Assembly (NCBI GenBank): GCA_015257485.1
Contig: JABZKC010000023.1
Coordinates: forward strand, 1-10,531
Direction: 5' to 3'
DNA length: 10,531 nt
Source: Nanosynbacter sp.
Lineage (GTDB): Bacteria; Patescibacteriota; Saccharimonadia; Saccharimonadales; Saccharimonadaceae
Within the stretch, counting starts at the first letter, position 1. Every line of letters begins with the position of its first letter. The notes under the pieces were generated by a model. That model saw only the letters and a program-made list of their open reading frames with translations. It was not told the DNA's origin and did not search any database. Of this stretch, positions 1 through 6,086 are shown piece by piece. The position numbers were made by a program, and so were the translations under genes.

Positions 1-87
1 GATTTTGAAGAAAGTATCTTGGGAGAGAAAAAGTTTTTCAAAACTGTTAACGAGGAACGAAAGTACTCGGACCACGGTGATACTTAA
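1..87 (+). CDS. 3' end of an unidentified gene (partial)
   Basis: Frame 1 is open from the first base and ends with TAA at 85-87, giving 28 residues that read like a real hydrophilic C-terminus (DFEESILGEKKFF, later ERKYSDHGDT). The codons look ordinary, and the sequence turns sharply AT-rich just after the stop, as expected at a gene end. The start lies outside the window. I do not recognise the family from so short a tail. It is the only protein-coding gene on the + strand. From 88 to about 270 I see no gene, only AT-rich spacer before the tRNA promoter. Confidence 0.6.
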   Translation, partial: DFEESILGEKKFFKTVNEERKYSDHGDT

Positions 88-251
88 TTTTTTCACACAT
101 GTAATCATAACACAAGTTTAATAATTTATACAATTGTTTTATTTACAACAGTTAGTATTAGGTATAACATAAACGTTTTGAAAACAGATTAAAATCAGAT
201 TGAAAGTATTGATTTTGCGACTTATGATAGTTTTTCTTTTTAAAAGGATGA

Positions 252-280
252 AAAATTAGGGCGAGCTAATTTTGCTTTTT
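252..280. terminator. Possible bidirectional terminator in the spacer before the tRNA
   Basis: AAAATTAG (252-259) and CTAATTTT (266-273) form a perfect 8-bp inverted repeat with a 6-base loop, followed on the + strand by GCTTTTT. On the - strand the arm runs straight into T residues. It could end transcripts of the upstream gene, or antisense read-through from the phosphoesterase operon. The stem is AT-rich and overlaps the start of the tRNA promoter, so the call is weak. Confidence 0.4.
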
Positions 281-299
281 CCCTACTTAGTGATAGAAT
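272..299 (+). promoter_or_regulatory. Promoter of the tRNA-Arg gene
   Basis: A -35-like TTGCTT (272-277) is separated by 16 bp from TAGAAT (294-299). The bases TGA directly before the -10 provide the TG of an extended -10. The predicted start near 306 lies about 5 nt before the first tRNA base, as expected for a tRNA unit with a very short leader. Confidence 0.6.
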
Positions 300-310
300 A
301 AAAATAACTT

Positions 311-387
311 GGCGCCATAGCTCAGCTGGATAGAGCAGGAGACTTCTAAGCTCAAGGTCGTAGGTTCGAACCCCACTGGCGCTACCA
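311..387 (+). tRNA. tRNA-Arg (anticodon TCT), CCA encoded
   Basis: The 77-base cloverleaf has acceptor arm GGCGCCA (311-317) paired with TGGCGCT (377-383, with one G-U pair), D stem GCTC/GAGC, anticodon loop CTTCTAA (343-349) with TCT at 345-347, T loop TTCGAAC (365-371), discriminator A384 and CCA at 385-387. It decodes AGA and, by wobble, AGG. The stems are weaker than normal: positions 27-43 (G/A), 31-39 (A/G) and T-stem position 51-63 (A/C) are mismatched. The acceptor and D arms are sound and a promoter and terminator flank the gene, so I call it functional, but a degenerate copy cannot be excluded. Its last 6 bases overlap the convergent phosphoesterase gene. Confidence 0.88.
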
Positions 388-1332
388 ATTTTTGTAAGTA
401 TGTTTGACGTACGGCTTGCGAGCGTACGTTTTTTTATCGGAAATTTCGAGATAGGTGAGATAAGTAGGATAAAAAACATTGAGCTTTTCGAGAAGACCGA
501 GATGCGCATGAAAAGTAGTGACCGGTCCAACTACGATTAATTTATCGTCATAAGTTTTCAGAGTGTGACGACATGCGCCAGAAAAAAGTTTCTTGGTGGG
601 AGAAATAATCCCCTTTTGACTAAGCCAAAATTCGTCGAGTACGGGTGGAACAATACCGTTATGCATGTGCCCAGACAGAATATAATCAAAGGGCTGCAGG
701 AGAAACTCAATGTCGGGAGTTTGAAGGTGGGTCGGGGCATGAATGAGGGCAAATTTCAATTTATCGGCAGGTGGCTCGGGAAGGTTCGCTAGGGTTTTCG
801 TAAGATCTTCGAGTTGCGCTTCAGCATTTTCAGCGAAATTCACCCCATCTTCAGTGTAGTAAGATTTTTTCTGAGTATAACCAAAACAGAAAATATCATC
901 ATCTTGATAAACTTCATCATCGAGCAAAACTAGATTTGGCACCTCGCGAAGAGATTTAAGGAATTCCTTATCGCGCACGATATGCCAGCCTTTTTTATTT
1001 TCCGGAATGCGATAAAAATCGTGATTACCGAGACTGACAATCATTTTGCGAACAGAAGATATAGCCGTGAGATTTTTTAGAAAACTAAGAAAACGCTCGC
1101 GCTCACTAAGAGAATCTACGCATTCCAAAGTGTCAACAAGATCACCAGTAATAAAAATATAATCTGGACGGGCAAGCTCAAACTGCTGCTTAATAGCGCG
1201 GAGTTTAAGATTTTTCACGAGGCGCGAAAAATGAATATCGGAAATCACCGCGATTTTCAGAGACTTGGATTGACCGGAAAAAAGCGGCGTTTTACGATAA
1301 AGTTTGTAGGTAGTTTCTTGAAAAATTTTCAC
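382..1332 (-). CDS. Calcineurin-like metallophosphoesterase
   Basis: This 316-residue protein is a dinuclear-metal phosphoesterase of the calcineurin-like superfamily. The metal-binding blocks appear in order: DIH (Asp32, His34), GD (Asp64), GNHD (Asn103, His104, Asp105), His198 in ALIHAP, and GHMH (His222, His224). The set is complete, so the enzyme should be active. The layout resembles the YkuE/YaeI type, but I see no signal peptide or membrane segment, so it is probably cytoplasmic. The substrate cannot be read from sequence. The start is GTG. An in-frame TGA lies directly before it and no ATG occurs before the first catalytic block, so it is the only reasonable start. No Shine-Dalgarno is visible. 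It begins 9 bp after the methyltransferase stop, which suggests co-transcription and perhaps translational coupling. The last two codons overlap the tRNA gene at 382-387. Confidence 0.9.
   Translation of the reverse strand: MKIFQETTYKLYRKTPLFSGQSKSLKIAVISDIHFSRLVKNLKLRAIKQQFELARPDYIFITGDLVDTLECVDSLSERERFLSFLKNLTAISSVRKMIVSLGNHDFYRIPENKKGWHIVRDKEFLKSLREVPNLVLLDDEVYQDDDIFCFGYTQKKSYYTEDGVNFAENAEAQLEDLTKTLANLPEPPADKLKFALIHAPTHLQTPDIEFLLQPFDYILSGHMHNGIVPPVLDEFWLSQKGIISPTKKLFSGACRHTLKTYDDKLIVVGPVTTFHAHLGLLEKLNVFYPTYLTYLEISDKKTYARKPYVKHTYKNW
407..435 (+). terminator. Intrinsic terminator of the tRNA-Arg
   Basis: ACGTACG (407-413) and CGTACGT (423-429) form a perfect 7-bp stem with a 9-base loop, followed by a run of seven T (429-435). 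It sits 20 bases after the CCA end. The whole element lies inside the C-terminal codons of the convergent phosphoesterase gene. Confidence 0.8.
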
Positions 1333-1341
1333 TCAAAAGAA

Positions 1342-2178
1342 TTATTTAGTTTTAATCAAACGATAGTAAATACTTGGAGCAAAACGCACAGAAGCTAGCG
1401 GACCCTGAACAGCTTTTTCGAGTTTAATGAGAGCCTTGGTACCGAAGATTTTCTTCATGGTACGACTGCGGAAATTCGAAACAGAAAGCACATCCATGAT
1501 TTCAAAACCAGTTTTCTTAAAGAGATCCTCGACATAGGCTGGGTGATAATTATAAAAACCGTCCTTATCAATTTCCTTCAGATTCGATGGCTGTTTATCG
1601 AATGGATTAACCGAGGAGCGCTTGAACCAGTAGCGGAACATCTTTGGGAGCGTACGCTTATTAGCGACTTCAATCACCGCTACACCACCCGGTTCGAGAA
1701 TGCGATTAAGCTCTCGGAGCACCTGTTCGAGATTTTCGAAGTGATGAGTGGCACGGACCATGAGTAGGGCGGAAAATTCACCATCAGAAAACGGAGTTTT
1801 ATAGATGTCACCTTGAACAGTATGGAGCTTATCACCAAATTCTTCCCTGGCCTGCTCGAGATTAAGTTTGGAATAATCAAACAAAGTAGCACGCTTGGCA
1901 CGTGGCAAATATTCGTTAGCGAGACGGCCATAACCACCACAAATATCGACAAAATTATCCATATTTTTCGGCAATAAGCGACGAATCGCAGTGCGGTCGG
2001 CAAGATCCTCATACTCACGCCCAGAATCTTCCCAGAAAACTTTCTTATAATTATAGCCATTATAATCAGAGATGACCTTGTGATCAGATTTATTCTTAGT
2101 GGTGGCAGAATTTTTCGTAGAATTCGTATCCTTAGTGGATTTTGCAGTCTTTGCAGTCTTGTTTGGTGTCTTATTCAT
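1342..2178 (-). CDS. Class I SAM-dependent methyltransferase (Methyltransf_11-like)
   Basis: This 278-residue protein has a Rossmann-type methyltransferase core from about residue 73 to 172. Motif I is VDICGGYGRL (Asp78 to Gly84), the acidic residue ending strand 2 is Asp101 in FDYS, motif III is GDIYKTPFSDGEFS (Asp124), and LEPGGVAVIEV follows. The order fits UbiE/Methyltransf_11 enzymes acting on small molecules or lipids, but the acceptor is unknown. The first 33 or so residues are a low-complexity Lys/Thr/Ser/Asn tail, encoded partly by a 9-bp tandem repeat, and are likely disordered. The gene starts 20 bp after murJ and 9 bp before the phosphoesterase, so it probably belongs to that operon and may also use its own leaderless promoter. 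The link to murJ could mean a role in envelope chemistry, but this is only inferred from position. Confidence 0.87.
   Translation of the reverse strand: MNKTPNKTAKTAKSTKDTNSTKNSATTKNKSDHKVISDYNGYNYKKVFWEDSGREYEDLADRTAIRRLLPKNMDNFVDICGGYGRLANEYLPRAKRATLFDYSKLNLEQAREEFGDKLHTVQGDIYKTPFSDGEFSALLMVRATHHFENLEQVLRELNRILEPGGVAVIEVANKRTLPKMFRYWFKRSSVNPFDKQPSNLKEIDKDGFYNYHPAYVEDLFKKTGFEIMDVLSVSNFRSRTMKKIFGTKALIKLEKAVQGPLASVRFAPSIYYRLIKTK
2141..2158. repeat. 9-bp tandem repeat in the methyltransferase N-terminal tail
   Basis: TTTGCAGTC occurs twice in tandem (2141-2149 and 2150-2158). The unit is three codons long and encodes part of the Lys/Thr/Ala-rich tail, so gain or loss of a copy would keep the reading frame. 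Confidence 0.7.
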
Positions 2179-2185
2179 AGTTCCT

Positions 2186-2191
2186 ATTTTA
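2186..2191 (-). promoter_or_regulatory. Possible leaderless promoter (-10) of the methyltransferase gene
   Basis: TAAAAT (2186-2191) is preceded by TGG, giving an extended -10. It ends 7 nt before the ATG, so transcription would begin about 1 nt before the start codon. The -35 position reads GAAACA (2209-2214, spacing 17) and is weak. No Shine-Dalgarno lies before the ATG. The same extended -10 (TGG then TAAAAT) at the same distance from ATG precedes the HD-domain gene. Confidence 0.45.
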
Positions 2192-2198
2192 CCATTTA

Positions 2199-3902
2199 TT
2201 ATTTATCTTGTTTCTGATTTTGAGCTGAATTTTCTGATTCATTTTCCAGCTCACTCGGCTTCTCAGGCTTTGGCAACATTTTAACATTCTTAAAAATCAG
2301 ACTACTTACTTTTTCGAAAATTGGCAGTACTTCCGAGAGATTAAATAGGAAACTCGATGTCAAATAGACCAGGCCAGCAAAAACAGAAATTAAAATGAAC
2401 TTCGGAATGGTACTAATAACCGAATTATCGGTGCTGCGCAATGGGAAAAGTTTGGTCATAAAATAGGCGGCAATGGCAGTGAAGAAACTGGCAATCAACA
2501 TACGGAAAATTGCTAACCAAAAAGTCTTATCGAGTAGTTGAAATTTGGCACGAGCATTAAGAATAGTAAGCAGAATAACGATCTCAGCTAAAGCGCCGAT
2601 AGATTGTGCCCAGCCCAAGCCATCCGGACCAAAACCGGTAATGGCAAAAATAACCGAAAGCGCCATAGTAAAACCAACGGCAAAAATACTAACGACGAAC
2701 GGAGTTTTAGTATCCTGTCTGGCATAAAAACCACGCGAGGCAATGTGAAAAATTGACTGAGCAAAAATCGCGATAACCAGCGAACCAAGCACACTAGCGA
2801 TTACTGCGTTACCACCATTTTTAATAAAACTAACGATGTAGCCACGAGCAAAAAAAGAGATAACGGAAACTGGTAAAGAAATCCAGATAATCATACGCAA
2901 GGCGTGACGGAAGGTGCCGTTAAATTCGGAGGAATCTTCATTGACTTGCTCGGTGAGTTTCGGGAAGAAAGCGGTAGAAATGGCGACGCCGATAAGATTA
3001 ACCGGCATTTGATGAAGGCTGTTAGCCTGCTGGAAGGCGCGTAAAGTACCGGTACCCATACGAGAAGAAAGATTGGTGGCCAGAATAGAATAAACGTAAT
3101 CAATTCCCTGGTCGAGTGAGCGGGCTGGGAGTAATTTCAGGACAGAGCGAAAACCATGATTTTTCCAATAAATCTTGAATTGATAATCAAAACCGAGACC
3201 GAAAAGACCGACGAGGCTGACAAAAATTTGCAGCAAGGCACCGAAGACCACACCGAGCGCCACCCCCATAATACCACCCTCAAAAATTTGTACGCCGAAG
3301 AGATTAATACCATTAGTAAAAACCGTGATGCCGATGAGAATACCGATATTATAGAGCGCCGGAGCGAGCGAATAAAAGACGAAACGTCCGACCGCTTGCT
3401 GAACGGAGTTCAAAACCGTGGCAATACTAAAAAGGAACGGATTGATTGCGATTACGCGCGTCATATTGATGGCGAGAATAGTGCCGGATTCATCGAGACC
3501 CGGACCGACAATGTAGCGAATCAAAGGGTCCGCAAAAATCATGATAAAAATACTGGCGATAAGGGTGACGAGAGCCATGAGATTGAGAGTAGAAGTAGAA
3601 AGTTCCCAGGCAGATTTTTTATTACCAGAAGAAAGACGTTGATTAAAAACCGGGATAAAACTGACGGCTAGCGCGCCAGAAGTGAGAATAAAAAACATAA
3701 AATCTGGGATCGTGAAGGCAGCAGTATAGGCATCCACACCAGTCGGATAAGTATCGAGATAGTACGAATTGAGCAAACGGTCGCGAAAGATGCCGAGCAG
3801 CGCGGAGATCAGAGTGGAGGCACTCAATAAAATAGCAGCATATTTGATACTGAGTTTACTATTCGCCATAGCGACGACGGAGCGAAATTGAATTTTTTTC
3901 AT
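2199..3902 (-). CDS. murJ: Lipid II flippase MurJ (MviN family)
   Basis: This 567-residue, strongly hydrophobic protein has about 14 membrane segments. MurJ moves lipid-linked peptidoglycan precursor across the cytoplasmic membrane. Family landmarks are GIFRDRLL (residues 37-44), DAYTAAFTIPD (57-67) followed by SGALAVSFIPVF (75-86), a mid-protein block with ISTAFFPKL, and GFYARQDTKTP. The last one matches GFYSRQDIKTP of E. coli MurJ. The C-terminal 30 or so residues are a hydrophilic Pro/Glu/Asn/Lys tail. By my hand alignment, E. coli Arg24 and Asp39 correspond to Arg40 and Asp57, but Arg18, Arg52 and Arg270 are replaced by Ala, Phe and Ser. The ATG has no Shine-Dalgarno, and TATAAT lies 9 nt upstream. 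Met12 is an alternative start. The gene leads a close-packed run with the methyltransferase and phosphoesterase genes. Confidence 0.92.
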   Translation of the reverse strand: MKKIQFRSVVAMANSKLSIKYAAILLSASTLISALLGIFRDRLLNSYYLDTYPTGVDAYTAAFTIPDFMFFILTSGALAVSFIPVFNQRLSSGNKKSAWELSTSTLNLMALVTLIASIFIMIFADPLIRYIVGPGLDESGTILAINMTRVIAINPFLFSIATVLNSVQQAVGRFVFYSLAPALYNIGILIGITVFTNGINLFGVQIFEGGIMGVALGVVFGALLQIFVSLVGLFGLGFDYQFKIYWKNHGFRSVLKLLPARSLDQGIDYVYSILATNLSSRMGTGTLRAFQQANSLHQMPVNLIGVAISTAFFPKLTEQVNEDSSEFNGTFRHALRMIIWISLPVSVISFFARGYIVSFIKNGGNAVIASVLGSLVIAIFAQSIFHIASRGFYARQDTKTPFVVSIFAVGFTMALSVIFAITGFGPDGLGWAQSIGALAEIVILLTILNARAKFQLLDKTFWLAIFRMLIASFFTAIAAYFMTKLFPLRSTDNSVISTIPKFILISVFAGLVYLTSSFLFNLSEVLPIFEKVSSLIFKNVKMLPKPEKPSELENESENSAQNQKQDK

Positions 3903-3911
3903 CTATAAATA

Positions 3912-3917
3912 ATTATA
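3912..3917 (-). promoter_or_regulatory. Possible leaderless promoter (-10) of murJ
   Basis: A consensus TATAAT (3912-3917) ends 9 nt before the ATG, placing the predicted start near 3905, about 3 nt before the start codon. No good -35 hexamer is visible at 16-18 bp, and there is no Shine-Dalgarno. Confidence 0.5.
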
Positions 3918-3950
3918 TCGTATTTATGCTAAAAATGAGGAGCGAAGATA

Positions 3951-3980
3951 AAAAATACAGTGCGTGAGGCACTGCATTTT
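3951..3980 (-). terminator. Intrinsic terminator after the HD-domain gene
   Basis: On the - strand AAAATGCAGTGC and GCACTGTATTTT (3969-3980 and 3952-3963) form a 12-bp stem with one G-U pair and loop CTCAC, running directly into a T tract. It lies 24 bp after the stop codon and separates the HD gene from murJ. Confidence 0.85.
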
Positions 3981-4004
3981 ATCAACTAATTATTTGTGTC
4001 TTAT

Positions 4005-4523
4005 CTAGGCGGTATGGCGGTAAGATTTAGCGGTTTCGCGTTCAGCCATCTTATTGATGTGGCGATAACGCTTGGAAAGACGTAGGCTGAAAAATTCCGT
4101 AACGGCACAGATTTTGTCCGCAATAGTCACCACCCACGCCTCACGAGATTTTGGCAAAACCTTCCCGAGTGGGAACATGTGAGACTCGATAATATTTTCT
4201 TCCTTAGCGTTAATATCGAAATCGCGCTTAGCGTTCGATGCGGCGATAATCGGATGAATGTAAGCGTGGCCTTTTGGCATATCACCAATATTGTGCCAGT
4301 CATAAAGGAAATAATCGTGCAAAAGTGCGCCCTTAACGAGAGATTTGTAAGAAAATTTCATCGGGAAAAAACGAGCGATTTTCACACTCATAATAGCGAC
4401 GTGAACAGAGTGATCATAGGTCGTAAAGCATCCATGCTGGAAAAAAGTGCGTTCGATTTGCATATTTTCCGATTCAAGAATCTTGCGACCATATCTATTA
4501 ACTAGACGGTTTGTTTTACTCAT
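4005..4523 (-). CDS. HD-domain protein, putative phosphohydrolase
   Basis: This 172-residue protein carries the HD-superfamily metal-binding pattern: His38/His41 in DHSVHVAIMSV, His69-Asp70 in LLHDYFLYDW, His90 in HPIIA, His115 in ESHMFPL, and Asp136 in IADKICA. The closing block (LLHDYFLYDW, HP, HMFPL, DK) matches a small, widely distributed HD family known in Firmicutes whose substrate is not established. HD enzymes typically hydrolyse nucleotides or other phosphoesters. The protein is cytoplasmic by appearance, and the basic tail after residue 145 may contact nucleic acid or phosphate-rich ligands (inference). The ATG has no Shine-Dalgarno and the predicted transcription start is 1 nt upstream, so the mRNA is probably leaderless. 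Its promoter carries the same upstream 30-bp box as the two accessory modules, so it may be co-regulated with them. Confidence 0.85.
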   Translation of the reverse strand: MSKTNRLVNRYGRKILESENMQIERTFFQHGCFTTYDHSVHVAIMSVKIARFFPMKFSYKSLVKGALLHDYFLYDWHNIGDMPKGHAYIHPIIAASNAKRDFDINAKEENIIESHMFPLGKVLPKSREAWVVTIADKICAVTEFFSLRLSKRYRHINKMAERETAKSYRHTA

Positions 4524-4530
4524 TTAGTTT

Positions 4531-4559
4531 ATTTTACCATAAATTGGATGATTTTAAAA
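4531..4559 (-). promoter_or_regulatory. Promoter of the HD-domain gene
   Basis: TTTTAA (4554-4559), a 17-bp spacer and TAAAAT (4531-4536) with an upstream TGG (extended -10). The -10 ends 7 nt before the ATG, which predicts a leaderless transcript. The 30-bp box begins 6 bp upstream of the -35. The -35 is weak by itself, as is often seen where an activator assists. Confidence 0.55.
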
Positions 4560-4565
4560 GCATTC

Positions 4566-4595
4566 CCCTGAGTTAACGCCTCAAGTGCAACACTA
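4566..4595 (-). repeat. Promoter-upstream 30-bp box, copy 1
   Basis: The + strand reads CCCTGAGTTAAC, then GC, then CTCAAGTGCAACACTA. It differs from copy 3 at 2 of 30 positions and from copy 2 at 5 of 30. It contains the inverted repeat TGAG/CTCA around a 7-base centre, and a GTG/CAC inverted repeat. Its promoter-side edge lies exactly 29 bp from the -10 of the HD-domain gene. It also marks the boundary between the core-like genes and the accessory modules. Confidence 0.85.
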
Positions 4596-4618
4596 GATAA
4601 TTGGCAAATTAATTGTTC

Positions 4619-4930
4619 TTAATCTGTATACTCGAAAAGCACAGCATTGACGTGGATTCGCTTAAATACAGAATCATCTACTGATGGGACTTCACGTTGA
4701 AGAGTAAATTTATTCTTACAGAAGATGCTGTCAAAGCTTAAAGCATGGGGGAAATTATCAAAATCATAATCGCCAAGATAATCAGTAGTGACTAAAATAT
4801 ACTTTTTATCCTTATACTCAAAAAGATAAATCCAGGTGTCAGGTCCGACCTCATAATGGTCTTTTTCAATGGAACCCTCGTAACCATATGCGAGCATTAC
4901 ATCTTTCAGTTCTTCTTTTGATAGAAACAT
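4619..4930 (-). CDS. Small acidic protein, possible immunity/partner of the upstream coiled-coil protein
   Basis: This 103-residue protein has no signal peptide or membrane segment and no family I recognise. It is acidic (about 19 Asp/Glu against 11 Lys/Arg) and rich in aromatics, with WIYLFEYKDKKYILV (residues 33-47) probably forming a beta hairpin. It lies 69 bp after the 328-residue coiled-coil gene, on the same strand and within the same box-delimited module. A large protein with a distinct C-terminal domain followed by a small acidic protein is the usual layout of polymorphic toxins and their immunity proteins, but that role is inferred from position and charge only. A terminator and a separate promoter lie between the two genes, so it may be made independently. 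No Shine-Dalgarno precedes the ATG. Confidence 0.72.
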   Translation of the reverse strand: MFLSKEELKDVMLAYGYEGSIEKDHYEVGPDTWIYLFEYKDKKYILVTTDYLGDYDFDNFPHALSFDSIFCKNKFTLQREVPSVDDSVFKRIHVNAVLFEYTD

Positions 4931-4936
4931 ATATCT

Positions 4937-4965
4937 ATATTACAACAATTAAAAACGACCGGCAA
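4937..4965 (-). promoter_or_regulatory. Possible leaderless promoter of the small acidic protein gene
   Basis: TTGCCG (4960-4965), a 17-bp spacer and TAATAT (4937-4942). The -10 ends 6 nt before the ATG, so the predicted transcription start is the A of the ATG. The -35 lies inside the stem-loop of the terminator of the preceding gene. Confidence 0.45.
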
Positions 4966-4977
4966 CTGGTGCCAGTC
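4948..4977 (-). terminator. Intrinsic terminator after the coiled-coil gene
   Basis: On the - strand GACTGGC (4977-4971) pairs with GCCGGTC (4963-4957), including one G-U pair, around a 7-base loop, and is followed by GTTTTTAATT. It lies 22 bp after the stop codon of the 328-residue gene. Confidence 0.7.
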
Positions 4978-4999
4978 TTAGTATTTGGTTGAATTTTAT

Positions 5000-5986
5000 T
5001 TAAATATTGTGAGTGTTTAATCCGCGCTTTCTAGCATCATCAATTAAATAATCGTCATGATTCTGCCAAGCATCACGCAAATAAGTAACATTCCCATCAC
5101 GGTCAATAATGGCATGACCATGGCCGGACCCATCACCAGACCCACTTAATCCGCCGAAGAACACATCAGTTTTGCCACTTCCGTCATTCCGAGATCTAAT
5201 CTTTGCATTCTGCCCAAAGATTGAACCAAGATAAAACGCACCACCCTTCTCATGAACAAGTGCCATATTGACTTTATCAATAGCCTGATGTTTCTTTGAA
5301 TTTTGCGCTGATTTTACCTCTTCAAGTTTACGATTAAATTCAGCCTGAGCTTGCTTAAACTTTTCTTGGAGATGATCAAAATCGGCCTTAACAGAATCGC
5401 GCTGATTTTTTAGCGCATTAAACTCTGCCTGCGCAGATTCGTGACGAGATTTTGCATGTTCAAAAGAAGATTTCGCATGATTAAATGCCGACGGATCTGT
5501 TTTAGGAGATAGTGCCTCAGCATTTGCTTTTGCTTGCTTGACTTCACGAGCAAGCTCTGATATTTCAGCATTTAATGCATTACGACGGTCTCTATGTTCA
5601 TATCCTTGTTGAGAAAAATATGGAGCTTCAGACTTATCGCCATATTGATATGCGCTGCTGGCTTCGTCGAAACATTCCTGCATAGCACGATGTTCAATAT
5701 CTGCCTCATACTTCAAAGACTCGATTTTGGGATTATTACGATCTCGGATTCGAGTATATTCACTCCAAACTGAATCACGACATGAATACGTAGACTGCAT
5801 TGCCTCAAATTCACGATTCATACACTCTCTTGCGCGAACACGCTCGTCCCAACACGCCTGCATAGTACGATAGGCAACATTGGTTTGCTCTTGTAAATCC
5901 TTAAATCTCTGAAAAGCAGCTTGTTTTTGTTCAAAAAGAGACTGCTGTCTTGATTTAAGTCTATCCAATTCTGGATTTCTTAACAT
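5000..5986 (-). CDS. Coiled-coil protein with a distinct C-terminal domain (possible toxin-like effector)
   Basis: This 328-residue protein is of unrecognised family. Residues 1-155 are helical and charged, with three loosely related segments around AYRTMQACWDE (39-49), REFEAMQSTYSC (58-69) and EHRAMQECFDE (98-108). Residues 168-230 form nine unbroken heptads, with Phe at most a positions and Ala/Leu/Val at d, so a real coiled coil. The motif AQAEFN recurs exactly 28 residues apart (185, 213). From about 235 the character changes to a compact beta-type domain with FYLGSIFGQNAKIRSR (251-266), DVFFGGL (274-280), a Gly/Ser linker, and GHGHAIIDRDGNVTYLRD (288-305). His289 and His291 are candidate active or metal-binding residues. 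There is no signal peptide or membrane segment. The ATG follows AAGGGTGGTG at a good distance. Rod-like N-terminus, separate C-terminal domain and small acidic downstream partner suggest an effector, but this is unproven. Confidence 0.85.
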   Translation of the reverse strand: MLRNPELDRLKSRQQSLFEQKQAAFQRFKDLQEQTNVAYRTMQACWDERVRARECMNREFEAMQSTYSCRDSVWSEYTRIRDRNNPKIESLKYEADIEHRAMQECFDEASSAYQYGDKSEAPYFSQQGYEHRDRRNALNAEISELAREVKQAKANAEALSPKTDPSAFNHAKSSFEHAKSRHESAQAEFNALKNQRDSVKADFDHLQEKFKQAQAEFNRKLEEVKSAQNSKKHQAIDKVNMALVHEKGGAFYLGSIFGQNAKIRSRNDGSGKTDVFFGGLSGSGDGSGHGHAIIDRDGNVTYLRDAWQNHDDYLIDDARKRGLNTHNI

Positions 5987-6051
5987 ACATGATCACCACC
6001 CTTTCAAATTAGTAATGTACGTTTAAAGTTTCATCAACCAAATACTTTTTT

Positions 6052-6079
6052 ATTATAACATTTTTATTGGTTTTGTAAA
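6052..6079 (-). promoter_or_regulatory. Promoter of the coiled-coil gene
   Basis: TTTACA (6074-6079), a 16-bp spacer and consensus TATAAT (6052-6057) with TGT before it (extended -10). The predicted start near 6045 gives a leader of about 59 nt with a good Shine-Dalgarno. The 30-bp box begins 7 bp upstream of the -35. Confidence 0.75.
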
Positions 6080-6086
6080 GTAGCCC

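Noticed and set aside
240..530. 96-codon frame on the - strand over the tRNA
   Set aside because: It runs through the tRNA gene and overlaps the phosphoesterase end in another frame, with no supporting start signal.
3156..3671. 171-codon open frame on the + strand
   Set aside because: Antisense to murJ. The very charged composition is the usual mirror image of a hydrophobic membrane protein.
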